DNA of 64,000 nt from Mangrovibacter plantisponsor. Lineage in GTDB: Bacteria; Pseudomonadota; Gammaproteobacteria; Enterobacterales; Enterobacteriaceae. Position 1 is the stretch's first letter, and each line of letters opens with the position of its first letter. Below are positions 18,627 through 27,435 of the stretch, piece by piece. The notes beneath the pieces were generated by a model. That model was not told the origin of the DNA. It saw only the letters and a program-made list of their open reading frames with translations, and did not search any database. Both the position numbers and the translations under genes were made by a program. Location of the stretch: contig NZ_QGTS01000004.1 of assembly GCF_003182475.1 (NCBI RefSeq), positions 193,481 to 257,480 on the forward strand, read 5' to 3'.

Positions 18627-19847
18627 ATGCCAAAGAAAGCCAAAGAACTCACCGGACTGGCTGTTTCAAAGCTAAAAACTGAAGGCTCTTATGCGGTTGG
18701 AGGAGTTGACGGTTTGTATCTCCGGGTCCGGGGTCAGTCCCGTTCATGGATACTTTGTATTGCAATGGGAGTCAGAGTAAACAGATTAGGCAGAACAGTC
18801 CCCAGACGTTTAAATATGGGACTTGGTGCCTACCCTGAAGTCTCCTTAGCCGATGCCCGTGATAAGGCCCGTGAGCTGCGTAAGCAAGTCCGTAATGGTG
18901 TTAATCCACTTGAAGAAAAACACGCCGCCAGAGCAGAACAAGAAAAGCTGGCTCATAAGAGAAAGACATTTACCGAATGCGCCGAAGATGTCATCGAAAT
19001 TAAGGCCAAGGAACTTAAAAATCAGAAACACATCGCACAATGGCGTTCAACGCTTGAGGCCTATGCTTACCCTGTCGTAGGTGAAAAGCCTATCAGCTCA
19101 ATCACGAAAGTTGATGTACTGGCAATACTTGAACCTATCTGGTTAACAAAAAATGAAACCGCCAGCCGCCTGCGTGGTCGCATAGAAGCCATTATTGATT
19201 ACGCCAAGGCGAAAGAATACTTTGAGGGCGATAACCCAGCTTCATGGAAAGGTATGCTTAAACCCCTGCTACCAATGCCAAGTAAGGTGCAGCAACAAAA
19301 ACATCATGCAGCCCTGCCCTATAGTGAGATCAAACCCTTTATCTCCGAACTGCAGAAACGAGCAGGCATTTCAGCACGAGCACTGGAGTTTTCAATCCTG
19401 ACCGTTGCCCGTTCTGGTGAGGTCCGGGGTGCTGAATGGAATGAAATTGATCTGAAGAACAAAACGTGGACCATTCCCGCCAGCAGAATGAAAGCCAGTA
19501 AAGAACATCGTGTACCGCTGTCTGACGCTGCGGTAGCTTTGTTAAAAGCCTTACCACGTTTCAAGGACAATAATCTTGTATTCCCTGCCCCACGCGGTGG
19601 ACAGCTATCAGATATGTCTTTGCTGGCAGTATTAAAGCGAATGAATCATTCAGGCTTAACCCAGCACGGCTTCCGTTCAACGTTTCGTGACTGGGCTGGT
19701 GAAACAACAGACCACCAACGTGAAGTTATTGAACATGCGCTGGCACATCAACTGGCTGATAAAGCAGAGGCAGCTTATCAGCGGGGAACGTTATGGCCTA
19801 AACGCGTTGCACTGATGGATGACTGGGCGGGGTATTGTTCGGCTTGA
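18627..19847 (+). CDS. int: P4-type tyrosine integrase
   Basis: A 406-residue integrase with an N-terminal arm-binding domain of DUF4102 type (GGVDGLYLRVRGQSRSW, then MGLGAYPEVSLADARDKARE), a core-binding middle and a catalytic end. The catalytic residues are seen as Arg in ARSGEVRGAEW, His-x-x-Arg in HGFRSTFRDW, His in HALAHQL and Tyr in AEAAYQRGTL. It recombines the element with the serT 3' end. It starts 165 bp inside the left repeat. GC content is higher than most of the island, as usual for this family. Confidence 0.96.
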   Translation: MPKKAKELTGLAVSKLKTEGSYAVGGVDGLYLRVRGQSRSWILCIAMGVRVNRLGRTVPRRLNMGLGAYPEVSLADARDKARELRKQVRNGVNPLEEKHAARAEQEKLAHKRKTFTECAEDVIEIKAKELKNQKHIAQWRSTLEAYAYPVVGEKPISSITKVDVLAILEPIWLTKNETASRLRGRIEAIIDYAKAKEYFEGDNPASWKGMLKPLLPMPSKVQQQKHHAALPYSEIKPFISELQKRAGISARALEFSILTVARSGEVRGAEWNEIDLKNKTWTIPASRMKASKEHRVPLSDAAVALLKALPRFKDNNLVFPAPRGGQLSDMSLLAVLKRMNHSGLTQHGFRSTFRDWAGETTDHQREVIEHALAHQLADKAEAAYQRGTLWPKRVALMDDWAGYCSA

Positions 19848-19914
19848 TACGTGCCTTTTCTTTAATGCTGAGGTTAAGTCGTATTTAACAGAGGTTATTA
19901 ATAGGAAATTCATA

Positions 19915-21123
19915 ATGATAGAAAATATTGACATCAACAAACTTGAGATCATTCCAACATCGAAACTTAGCGCTCAATCTTTAAATGGAAATAAAAAACC
20001 CTCTGCTACCAGTAAAACGATTTGGATATTTAAAGAACATATAAGAGCAGTAGATCTTTATTGTTATTTCAATGTAAGGTTTGGAAAACCTAATGGTTTA
20101 TTTACTCTTCTCAAAAATCATCACGATTCTGATAATTTGATTCATTGGGACTATACTTTTAGCTATGGAGATAAGCAACTAACAATTCTTTGTAAAACAT
20201 ATTACATAGAAGTAATAAAAAACTTCGACATATCAGATGAGAAAAAAGCCAAAGAGAAATTTTTAACTGATATAAAAAATGATTTTCAAAACTATGGACG
20301 GGATATTTCAAACTTTAAGAAATCATTAGAGCCTTGGGTCTTATTTGTAAATCCATTTAAGAGACTTAAGCAAGTTATAGAATCGCAATTAGATAAGCTT
20401 GAAAAAATAGCAATCAGTGAAATCCCGCATTCTCTTGGATTTGATCCACGCACGAAACCAACAAAAAAAACTATCAAACGATGGGAAAAAGACAGTAAAG
20501 AAAAAGTAGATAAATATGTAGAGGCAACCTCATTGGGTCTGTCAGTGAGTATGTTATTACCTGTTTACGCTGAATCATTTATAAATTTCATAATATTTAT
20601 GCTTGCTAAACCAGAAATTAAAAAAGACAAAAACACTTATGACAATGTATTAAGAATGCGTATCAACGAAAGAGTAAGTTTATTGCATGAAAATTGTATC
20701 GGATTCGCTCAACCTGTAGATTACAATCATGTTCAAGCATGCAAAGACTTTCATTCGATCATGAATAAAAGAAATGAGGTCTTGCATGGAAACATCAACC
20801 CAATGAATTACCTTTTTGACTCTGTTTATTTTGAATACAGGACCCCGTTATTTGAAACATTTAGAGACATAGAATATGATACTTATAAAGCAACATTACG
20901 AGGTATAGAATTTGAGAAAGTTGTAGATGATTATCAAAAGATCCAAGATTTTATTTCTTATATACTTTTATGCCTTGATGCTAAAGTCCTTGAACATGTA
21001 AAAATATTAATGGATACCGTACATCCGGGATGGCATAAAAAAGAAAATCGCCTTGGTGTATTATTTCCGAGCCATGCAATTGAGGGAATAGCAGTTTATG
21101 GTAAAAGTATAAACATAATATAA
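19915..21123 (+). CDS. Unknown protein with a HEPN-type RNxxxH motif
   Basis: From the ATG at 19915 (AGGAAA upstream) the product is a 402-residue, mostly helical, Lys-rich cytoplasmic protein. Near residue 285-300 it reads FHSIMNKRNEVLHGNINP, which fits the RNxxxH (R-x4-H) signature of HEPN ribonucleases, in a helical region starting about residue 215. Many HEPN proteins act in anti-phage defence or toxin-antitoxin pairs, but nothing else in the sequence identifies the family. No partner nucleotidyltransferase is adjacent. It lies right behind the integrase, a usual cargo position. The AT-rich codon use suggests transfer. Confidence 0.6.
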   Translation: MIENIDINKLEIIPTSKLSAQSLNGNKKPSATSKTIWIFKEHIRAVDLYCYFNVRFGKPNGLFTLLKNHHDSDNLIHWDYTFSYGDKQLTILCKTYYIEVIKNFDISDEKKAKEKFLTDIKNDFQNYGRDISNFKKSLEPWVLFVNPFKRLKQVIESQLDKLEKIAISEIPHSLGFDPRTKPTKKTIKRWEKDSKEKVDKYVEATSLGLSVSMLLPVYAESFINFIIFMLAKPEIKKDKNTYDNVLRMRINERVSLLHENCIGFAQPVDYNHVQACKDFHSIMNKRNEVLHGNINPMNYLFDSVYFEYRTPLFETFRDIEYDTYKATLRGIEFEKVVDDYQKIQDFISYILLCLDAKVLEHVKILMDTVHPGWHKKENRLGVLFPSHAIEGIAVYGKSINII

Positions 21124-21508
21124 TCGTATTGGATAATTAAGCTGATAGAAAGATCACACGCGATGAATAATGAAATCTAACAAGGCATTTATCGTCATTA
21201 CATCCGCACTCTGACAATAGTGCCTTAATTGAATCCGGTTTATTGTCAGTGGATGCTGTAGAGCTTCAAATGAGCGACAAGTAAAGTAACCCTGTCGGTG
21301 AGGCTTATATCCACAAAGCCAAGCACATTGATCGGCCCCGCCTGATACTCCAGTGTTGAGCTGATTTCCTTGATGTTAACATCAACGACATGGTCAGGCC
21401 GTTTGAGTTTTCTCATCAAAAGTAAAGACTTGAAAAGCAAGAGTGGCTTGCCTCCCTTCTTTGATACATTAATATAAGTAGTTTAACAAAGAATGAAAGA
21501 GGCAATAT
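21124..21508. other. Intergenic stretch with a possible gene fragment
   Basis: Mostly non-coding. A 64-codon frame on the minus strand (21440-21246, phrase DVNIKEISSTLEYQAGPINV) is GC-richer than its surroundings and could be the tail of a decayed gene; I do not recognise it and it lacks a clear ribosome site. The plus-strand end carries the promoter area of the next gene. Confidence 0.4.
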
Positions 21509-22255
21509 ATGTCATCCAGTAATAGCAATAGTAGTTCAACATTTTCTGTATTAAGCTTCGTAGATGGGTTGTGGGATTTAGCAAAAGTTGCAAAAGTAAT
21601 TTATTTTACCCTGTGCTTTGATGTACTTTTTTTCTGTTTAAAAGGAAATGGTCTATTTGGTATTAAGCTGGGTAAAGAGTTCGACCTCTCATTAGCAGAT
21701 CTGGCCGGAATGATTATAACTTTAGGTATTTTCTCATCGGTCATATTAGAAATAACAACCCTATGCTTTAATCTACTTCTAATAAGAATTAAATATAGTA
21801 ATCTACTACAAAGTAAAGATGAGAGGATCTACTCAAAATCATCAACTGAAGTCCTTATGTCAGAGCTACGAGATGATGCCTTAGAAAATGGCGATGACAT
21901 GTCATTAAAACTGTTTATGGAAGAAAAAAGCAAAAGAGAGAGAAATTATAAAGAAGGGAGAGCAACTGAAATAATTTCTTTTGGGACAATTTTCGTTTTC
22001 TCGATAGAATGGTATTTATCTGCATCAAATGGTTCCAGTCGAATGTTTATTGACTGGTTATGGGAGCAATCAAAACATAGTGATCCTACAACACCACATT
22101 ATCTTATTGGTTTATTAGTTTCTACAGTATTACTTCTCTATGCAGTATCAGTTTGCTGGCCTAAAGAGGATGACCATAAAATATATTATCCCAAGCTTGC
22201 TAAAAAGCTGAGAAAAAAGGAAGATGAATGGAAGAAAAAAATTGACAATATGTAA
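21509..22255 (+). CDS. Unknown inner-membrane protein
   Basis: A 248-residue protein with a Ser/Asn-rich start and four probable membrane helices: VIYFTLCFDVLFFCL (about 30), MIITLGIFSSVILEITTLCF (about 70), IISFGTIFVFSIEWYL (about 155) and LIGLLVSTVLLLYAVSVCW (about 195). Between helices 2 and 3 lies a charged loop (ELRDDALENGDDMSLKLFMEE); the C-terminus is Lys-rich. GAGGC precedes the ATG. No family recognised; the layout fits a membrane sensor or effector. A terminator follows at once, so it is a single-gene unit. Confidence 0.65.
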   Translation: MSSSNSNSSSTFSVLSFVDGLWDLAKVAKVIYFTLCFDVLFFCLKGNGLFGIKLGKEFDLSLADLAGMIITLGIFSSVILEITTLCFNLLLIRIKYSNLLQSKDERIYSKSSTEVLMSELRDDALENGDDMSLKLFMEEKSKRERNYKEGRATEIISFGTIFVFSIEWYLSASNGSSRMFIDWLWEQSKHSDPTTPHYLIGLLVSTVLLLYAVSVCWPKEDDHKIYYPKLAKKLRKKEDEWKKKIDNM

Positions 22256-22263
22256 CGTAAAAT

Positions 22264-22285
22264 GAAAGGGCTTTTTAGCCCTTTC
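22264..22285 (+). terminator. Terminator after the membrane-protein gene
   Basis: GAAAGGGC and GCCCTTTC form an 8-bp stem over a TTTTTA loop, 8 bp after the stop codon; a short T-rich tail (TGTTT) follows. Confidence 0.7.
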
Positions 22286-22908
22286 TGTTTCCCTTTAAGG
22301 GAACACTCCACTGGAGTGAATACAGAACTCATTAGTGGGTCAACTAAATCAGACCATGAGTCTGTAAACCGCTCCTCATAAATTTGGCAATCAGACAATT
22401 CATTGAATTTAATACCCCCGAACAATTACTACTTAATATAACAATAATTCTTTCATATATATTTCTGTCTTTATAAATTGTATTGTTTTAAACATAAGAA
22501 ATTGCATTTATTTTTTGAGTCGACTGTTATATAACATCCTGTGTATAAAGGGCTGTGCGAATATAGTATTATATATTCCAAAAAATAAAATCTGATGGAT
22601 TGAATGGGAGTCCAACCCATACACCGCATCGCCGTATTGATAATTGGTTTTAGCCCCAATCTACGCGGCAGATGCAGATCACGCGATCAATCCATTTATA
22701 ATCGATAAATAATGATATCTTATTTGAAAATGAAACACAAATTAATAGTTGTATTTTGCAGCGTTTATAACCAACCGCAAATTCCGTCTCGCCCAAGAAA
22801 TGAGTGCATTTTTCTCAACATACTAATAACCACCTTACAATTATATTATCAGTTCAACTTCAATCCACTTTACTGAAAAATAATAGCATATGATTAAATT
22901 AACACTAA
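22286..22908. other. Gene-poor region between the membrane protein and pilV-like genes
   Basis: About 620 bases without a supported gene. Fragments on the minus strand around 22560-22660 (reading TNYQYGDAVYGLDSHSIHQ) look coding-like but lack a start and are broken by stops upstream, so they may be relics. The 3' end of the pilV-like gene borders it. No site-specific-recombination (shufflon) repeats and no second pilV-end fragments were seen. Confidence 0.4.
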
Positions 22909-24375
22909 CTATATAAAGCAATGAATGCCCATGTAATATGAAGAGTATTGAGTTCCATTATGCGCACGCCAGTTCATGTTTCCATTAGAGTCAGGGTTAT
23001 CTGTCGGTATTAATTGTGTCAGCGCCATTTCTTGACCATCTATTCTGTATGTATTAATACATAATTTAAAACGTCCGAGATCTTTTGTTGTGCCCGGATA
23101 AATAGTAAAAACCCCGCCTACCTTCATATATTGTGGATTATTAGCCTTCCAAATACCGGACTGACATGAAAGAGTAGAACCAGCACTATTTTTCGATATC
23201 AGGCCGTTTGTGGTGCAGCTCCCTCCTTCGCTCGAAGTCATAGCAGGATAAAGATATTTACCTGTTATGGTTTCTGATGAGGTTATGTTACCTGATGCAA
23301 CGATACTACCAGTACTATTGCCATCTGACCCTGAACTTACTATGAGATCACCATTATTGCTCTGTTTTCCCCATATCTGAAAGCGGGATTCAGAACTGGA
23401 ACCACCAGAACGCCATAATGTCAGAGGCTTATTTGAACCTAATCTGAATTCATAATCGTTACCATCGCCGCCACCAATAACATAAGCATCACCGCCTCCA
23501 TTGTGACCGATAAATTGACCACCGGCAGTAATATTCCCTGTAGAGGATATTGTATTATTAACCTGCATTGCCCCGGCAAACGTGGAAGCACCTCCCACCG
23601 TAAGTGTTGAACCAACGGTGGTTGCTCCTGTTGATTTTAATGTTGCTGCTGTTGCTGCTCCAGATGCGGTAATATTAACTGCATTCTTGATATTCTTACC
23701 CCCCATATTAAGATCACCTGTCATAGGGAGTGTCCCATCACGACGCAGGTAAACAGAATACATCGCAGAATCATATCCAACACGATAGGCCATAAGACCT
23801 GCACTGGAGATATTACTGTAATATGTTGATGTTTCTTTCCACGCCCCCTGCAGCCCTGATACAACGGTTGCTGATTGTGTCATTCCACTATCAATACCAG
23901 CTTCCTGCATAGCCTTACCTAATAAATCGTAGCGAAATTTACCGCCCTCACTCCAAGGTAAAGTTGTTGTGATTAGGCCATTAACCACATAGTTAGGAGT
24001 GATTCCTGAACGTTTTAACAGTATCTTATAAGAAGATTTATGAGCATTTACCCCGGTATATGATGCTGGCAATAACCCTTCATTAATAAGCGTCTGATAA
24101 GTGATTTCACAACCTGAACTATTGCACGTTCTTGGCCCCGGATCACTTGACTGGCTGCTGCTCGATGTAAGAGTGGAAAGCTTGTCATAGCGGATATTAA
24201 TATAACCATTGACCGCCTCCCCGATCTGCTTTATTTGTTGACCAACAGCCTTAGCTATCACCGTTTCCTGTTCATTTTTCATATCCTGAAAACGCATAAA
24301 AGCCATCATACTACCGACACCCAGCACCAAAATGAGTTCCAGTAATGAGAACCCTTTCTTATTTTGTTTTTTCAT
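22909..24375 (-). CDS. pilV: PilV-type pilus-tip adhesin (type IVb, shufflon class)
   Basis: Using the second ATG (24375), with AAGGA 8 bases upstream, the protein has 488 residues. It begins with a type IV prepilin leader, KKGFSLLELILVLG, cut before Phe. The N-terminal third contains YQTLINEGLLPASY, and the middle has repeats such as TLTVGGASTF and ISSTGNITAGGQF. The C-terminal SAGSTLSCQSGIWK is the hallmark before the variable tip in plasmid R64 PilV. In R64 the tip picks the recipient cell in liquid mating. Here no other pil genes, prepilin peptidase, Rci recombinase or inverted tip cassettes are present, so it is an orphan, fixed-tip adhesin. Confidence 0.85.
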   Translation of the reverse strand: MKKQNKKGFSLLELILVLGVGSMMAFMRFQDMKNEQETVIAKAVGQQIKQIGEAVNGYINIRYDKLSTLTSSSSQSSDPGPRTCNSSGCEITYQTLINEGLLPASYTGVNAHKSSYKILLKRSGITPNYVVNGLITTTLPWSEGGKFRYDLLGKAMQEAGIDSGMTQSATVVSGLQGAWKETSTYYSNISSAGLMAYRVGYDSAMYSVYLRRDGTLPMTGDLNMGGKNIKNAVNITASGAATAATLKSTGATTVGSTLTVGGASTFAGAMQVNNTISSTGNITAGGQFIGHNGGGDAYVIGGGDGNDYEFRLGSNKPLTLWRSGGSSSESRFQIWGKQSNNGDLIVSSGSDGNSTGSIVASGNITSSETITGKYLYPAMTSSEGGSCTTNGLISKNSAGSTLSCQSGIWKANNPQYMKVGGVFTIYPGTTKDLGRFKLCINTYRIDGQEMALTQLIPTDNPDSNGNMNWRAHNGTQYSSYYMGIHCFI

Positions 24376-24556
24376 TTTCATCGTCCTTTTTGTTTCACGT
24401 ACATATCAATTAACAAAAATAAAAAAGAGGTCAAGGTTGGTGAAGATATAATCCATAAAAATAATTAACAATATATTTTAGGAGGGATAATTTTATCCAT
24501 TATCGTCTTGTGTATGTTATCCTGCTCATGACCTTAAACACTCAGGATAAAAGATA

Positions 24557-24955
24557 ATGACTGACGCTATTAAAACACTTAATAACATCCGTACCCTTCG
24601 CGCACAGGCACGAGAAACAGATCTGGCTACACTGGAAGAGATGCTGGAAAAATTAACAGCTATTGTCGAAGACAGACGCCAAGAAGAATCACTTGCACAG
24701 CAACAAAATGCTGAACGTCAGGCTAAAATCGAAGCGCTGCGTGCACAACTGCTTGAAGATGGTATTGACCCGTCCGAACTGCTGGCTAATCCTAAATCGT
24801 CTCGTCCGACTGTGGTTCGTGAGCCTCGTCCTGCTAAATACAAATACATTGATGAAAATGGTGATGAAAAGACATGGACAGGTCAGGGTCGTACACCAAA
24901 AGCGATTACTGCTGCACTGGAAGATGGTAAAACTCTGGAAGATTTCGCCATCTGA
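24557..24955 (+). CDS. H-NS family nucleoid-associated protein
   Basis: The 132-residue protein has the H-NS oligomerisation domain (TLNNIRTLRAQARETDLATL, coiled coil to about residue 75) and the C-terminal DNA-binding domain with KYKYIDENGDEKTWTGQGRTP, the TGQGRTPK AT-hook-like loop. It is close to H-NS/StpA paralogues carried on plasmids. It may silence AT-rich cargo or adjust the host H-NS. AGGATAAAAG precedes the ATG. The gene is GC-richer than its neighbours, and a dyad lies beyond its stop. Confidence 0.93.
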   Translation: MTDAIKTLNNIRTLRAQARETDLATLEEMLEKLTAIVEDRRQEESLAQQQNAERQAKIEALRAQLLEDGIDPSELLANPKSSRPTVVREPRPAKYKYIDENGDEKTWTGQGRTPKAITAALEDGKTLEDFAI

Positions 24956-25023
24956 AATGGGGTGTGATTTATTGCCACGGAAGGCAGTAAAAATTGACTA
25001 CCGCGCCCTCTGGGGCTTGGTCA

Positions 25024-25065
25024 ACAGCTCCCCAGCCTAAAACAAGTTTTAAGCCGGAGAGCTGT
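25024..25065. repeat. Imperfect dyad between convergent genes
   Basis: ACAGCTC at the left and GAGCTGT at the right enclose an inner AAAAC/GTTTT pairing, giving a 42-base hairpin. Just before it, TTGAC and GTCAA flank another. It lies between the convergent H-NS-like and TraD-like genes and may end both transcripts, although neither side has a T run. Confidence 0.5.
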
Positions 25066-25082
25066 TCGGACGTGAAATGATT

Positions 25083-25436
25083 TTATGGTTTGAATTTTTT
25101 GAGAACTCTTTCAATATAGATTTGTCCATTATTCTTATACCGTTCGAAATCGTGTATATGTAGATATGGAACTTCTAACAATATCCCAAAGAGTAATTGT
25201 TTATCTACCTCACTTATATCACAGTTTAAAACCTTGGCAACCTCTGCACCGAGAATTATTTTTTGTCGTGTATTTTCTTTTTTGTTATCTCTCTTTTCTT
25301 TTGCTTTAAGATAATTGAGCTTATTTTGTGCTCCAGCAATTTTTTGCTCAAGTGTTTTCTTTATTTCTGCCCTGCTTTTGCCACCCTGAAAAGCTTGACC
25401 TGTTAGATAGGTATTTTTTATTTCATCATCACTCAT
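25083..25436 (-). CDS. TraD-family (relaxosome accessory) mobilisation protein
   Basis: A 117-residue, very basic coiled-coil protein. NTRQKIILGAEVAKVLN and QLLFGILLEVP match the pattern of the small TraD family (not the F-type TraD coupling protein) that accompanies MobQ/TraA relaxases. It would bind oriT or steady the relaxase. Its ATG overlaps the end of the upstream gene by four bases. The relaxase itself is on the opposite strand, 2 kb away. Confidence 0.6.
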   Translation of the reverse strand: MSDDEIKNTYLTGQAFQGGKSRAEIKKTLEQKIAGAQNKLNYLKAKEKRDNKKENTRQKIILGAEVAKVLNCDISEVDKQLLFGILLEVPYLHIHDFERYKNNGQIYIERVLKKFKP

Positions 25437-25684
25437 TTTTTACTCCATTGATTTCTATGATTATAAGGAACATTATTTCTGAACTCATCATCTGAAAGTG
25501 CTCGTTTGATTGATTTAATTCTGGAACGGAATTCTTTCTTTTCCTGTTTCTTTTTAAATTCAACTCTTATTTCTGTGATTATATTTTCTGCTTCACTATA
25601 CGCTTTTTCCAGATCGGTATAGATTCCATTATCAAGTAATCGCTTTGCCTCAAGATCGATAGCTTCATCGTTATTTTTATACAT
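25433..25684 (-). CDS. Small charged protein upstream of the TraD-like gene
   Basis: An 83-residue, highly charged helical protein (EAKRLLDNGIYTDLEKAYSE, then EFKKKQEKKEFRSR). It shares an ATGA-type overlap with the TraD-like gene, so the two form one unit. A relaxosome accessory role is an inference from position. AGGAGG-like CAGGGAGG lies before its start. Confidence 0.6.
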   Translation of the reverse strand: MYKNNDEAIDLEAKRLLDNGIYTDLEKAYSEAENIITEIRVEFKKKQEKKEFRSRIKSIKRALSDDEFRNNVPYNHRNQWSKK

Positions 25685-25918
25685 AAAACCTCCCTGTATT
25701 AATTTCCTTATTACTTATTATCACAATTAATAAAATAATCAATAGCATGAGGGGTATTAATTAATATTATCCATTTCATGTTCAGCTAATAATTTTTTAA
25801 CATATAACTATAATTCATTATTCTTAAAAATGATAATTGATTTTTGTTGTCAGTGTAGCTATAAGGGAGAATAATGACGATGCATCATTTGATGTGGCCC
25901 TATTCTAAGGAAATAAGC

Positions 25919-26101
25919 ATGGCTACAAACACAGGAAATGATTCAAGAAAAGGTTCAGTACGAGATCGTACTCAGGTTCAAAATCCCAAGAATGGTAATT
26001 ATACGAAACGGGATACTGACAGCGGCCAATTTATGGACCAAAAGCAAGATGGTACACCATTCAAAGGTGTAGCTAAAGAAGTTGATAAGCGCCGTAAATA
26101 G
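25919..26101 (+). CDS. Small hydrophilic protein of unknown function
   Basis: From the ATG at 25919 (TAAGGAAAT upstream) 60 residues are encoded; an earlier in-frame start at 25874 is possible but weaker. The sequence is Asp/Lys/Asn-rich with GSVRDRTQVQNPKNGNYTKR and FMDQKQDGTPFKGV, a pattern I recall from short conserved proteins in many bacteria, without known function. A terminator follows directly. Confidence 0.7.
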   Translation: MATNTGNDSRKGSVRDRTQVQNPKNGNYTKRDTDSGQFMDQKQDGTPFKGVAKEVDKRRK

Positions 26102-26103
26102 TC

Positions 26104-26127
26104 AGAAAGGGCCATAAGGCCCTTTCT
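26104..26127 (+). terminator. Terminator after the 60-residue gene
   Basis: AGAAAGGGCC and GGCCCTTTCT make a 10-bp stem over ATAA, followed by a short TTA; it begins 2 bases after the stop codon. Confidence 0.72.
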
Positions 26128-26409
26128 TTAGCACTCAGGAAGACTCAAAGGTTATCTAGTTGTTCGTCATCATTTTGTATTTTTAGTATTTATTTGTACT
26201 GACTCCTACATGATCTGATAAGCGACACTAAATCGGTTTTGCCCCAAAACCATCCAGCTTCCGATTCATGGCGTCTTCCCATCTTTATTCCTTGACCTAC
26301 TTTTCCTAATAGCAGATTATGAGTCTAGTTGATCATTTACGACTATACAGACATTGTTAAATGACTTTTGTAGTCACCACATACCTTGTTGTAATAAGGA
26401 AATAAAATA

Positions 26410-26616
26410 ATGCTTTTTTATACCATAGTTTTCGTAATTCTCGGTTTCGCACTTGGTGCTTTTATCAAGGATTCCCGTAGTGCAATTATAGCTATTGTAG
26501 CCATCTCAGTCATATGGGCATTAGTGTGGGGACCGTGGGCAGTCGCAGCATTTATTGAATTGCTCGTTGGCTATTATATCGCAAAATATGCCTTAGATAA
26601 GCCGAAACAGTCATAG
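26410..26616 (+). CDS. Small two-helix membrane protein
   Basis: 68 residues with two hydrophobic segments (LFYTIVFVILGFALGAFI at the start and AIIAIVAISVIWALVW, then an amphipathic end). AAGGA lies before the ATG. The function is unknown. A short hydrophobic protein between mobilisation genes could be an entry-exclusion or toxin-like protein, but this is a guess. Confidence 0.55.
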   Translation: MLFYTIVFVILGFALGAFIKDSRSAIIAIVAISVIWALVWGPWAVAAFIELLVGYYIAKYALDKPKQS

Positions 26617-27435
26617 CCATTTAATAATAGGCGACAATAGATACATGTAGTTGGGTTCTTGTGGTTTAATGGTATAGCAGTGAGATGCTGCTGCGCCTAA
26701 CCCTAATTAGGTCAAATAAATCATCATTTGGAAAACTGCCCCTTTACCTCCATTATAATTGCCATGCGTGATTAGTAATGCGATAATGATTTAAGCTTCT
26801 TCAAACAGCGAGGAGAATGATCCATACTGATCTTAGATCATATCAACTCAATCTTGAATAGCGTACTTTGTAATTTATGCAACACAAGTGATAGCAATTA
26901 CTAACTTAAAATATCTAATACTCTCCGCGTTACTTATTTTTGTTTATAAGTGATATTCATTTCACCTTTCCATTTTCTATTCTAATTCCTTATCCTCACC
27001 TGTGAATTGTGCAACAGGGAAAACTACCAATATCTTTTCTATTTTAGTGCTTTCCCGCCTTACGGCGGGATAAATTAACACTCTTTTTGTCCTACGGACG
27101 TTCTCAAAACCCAATCTGGGTAATACTTCGCCCGTTCATCCAGATTGCGCCGCTTAATTCGGCGTTTTGTTTTACAGGGATTAATATATTTCGTATTAAT
27201 TAATAAAGGTAAGCTTTATACATTGTTGTTATTTTTTGAGCCATTTATGGCGATAAAAAATAAAGCAATGCCCACTTACGCATTATCGCTTCGCTCTAAT
27301 GCCGTGGGGTCTACCGACGGTTGCCTGCCGCAGGCTAAAACCATTTCCTTCGGAAACAAAATCAAGGTCAACGTCAACCCCGGCGTTTTCCTTACGTAAA
27401 ACGAAAAGCAGCATTTGGCATTGAGGAATATTTGG
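26617..27435. other. 819-bp non-coding region before the relaxase
   Basis: No gene is supported; the largest frames are shadows. The right half is rich in short hairpins with TTAC or TTC loops: CCCGCC/GGCGGG (27054-27069), CAATCTGG/CCAGATTG (27112-27147), CGCCG/CGGCG (27148-27164), GCCTG/CAGGC (27323-27335), TTTCC/GGAAA (27344-27356) and CGTTTT/AAAACG (27384-27403). This structure and the adjacent relaxase point to the transfer origin. Confidence 0.6.
27050..27175. other. oriT: Candidate oriT core
   Basis: A hairpin (CCCGCC, TTAC loop, GGCGGG) is followed by an interrupted inverted repeat CAATCTGG (27112-27119) and CCAGATTG (27140-27147) enclosing 20 bases that include CTTCGCCCG, and then CGCCG/CGGCG with TTTTGTTTT. 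An inverted repeat beside a GC-rich cut region, a few hundred bases upstream of the relaxase gene, is the usual oriT layout. A second candidate is CACTTACGC near 27270, whose complement GCGTAAGTGGG resembles the MobQ nick TAAGTGCGCCC. The nick site is not proven. Confidence 0.45.

Noticed and set aside
22471..22659. 62-codon minus-strand frame (MGLKPIINTAMRCMGW)
   Set aside because: No ribosome site, no sequence family and a better coding-like reading in another frame; kept only as a possible relic.
26650..26710. tRNA-like stretch (GGTTTAATGGTATAGC)
   Set aside because: Only the D-arm-like part is present; no anticodon arm, T arm or acceptor stem could be built.
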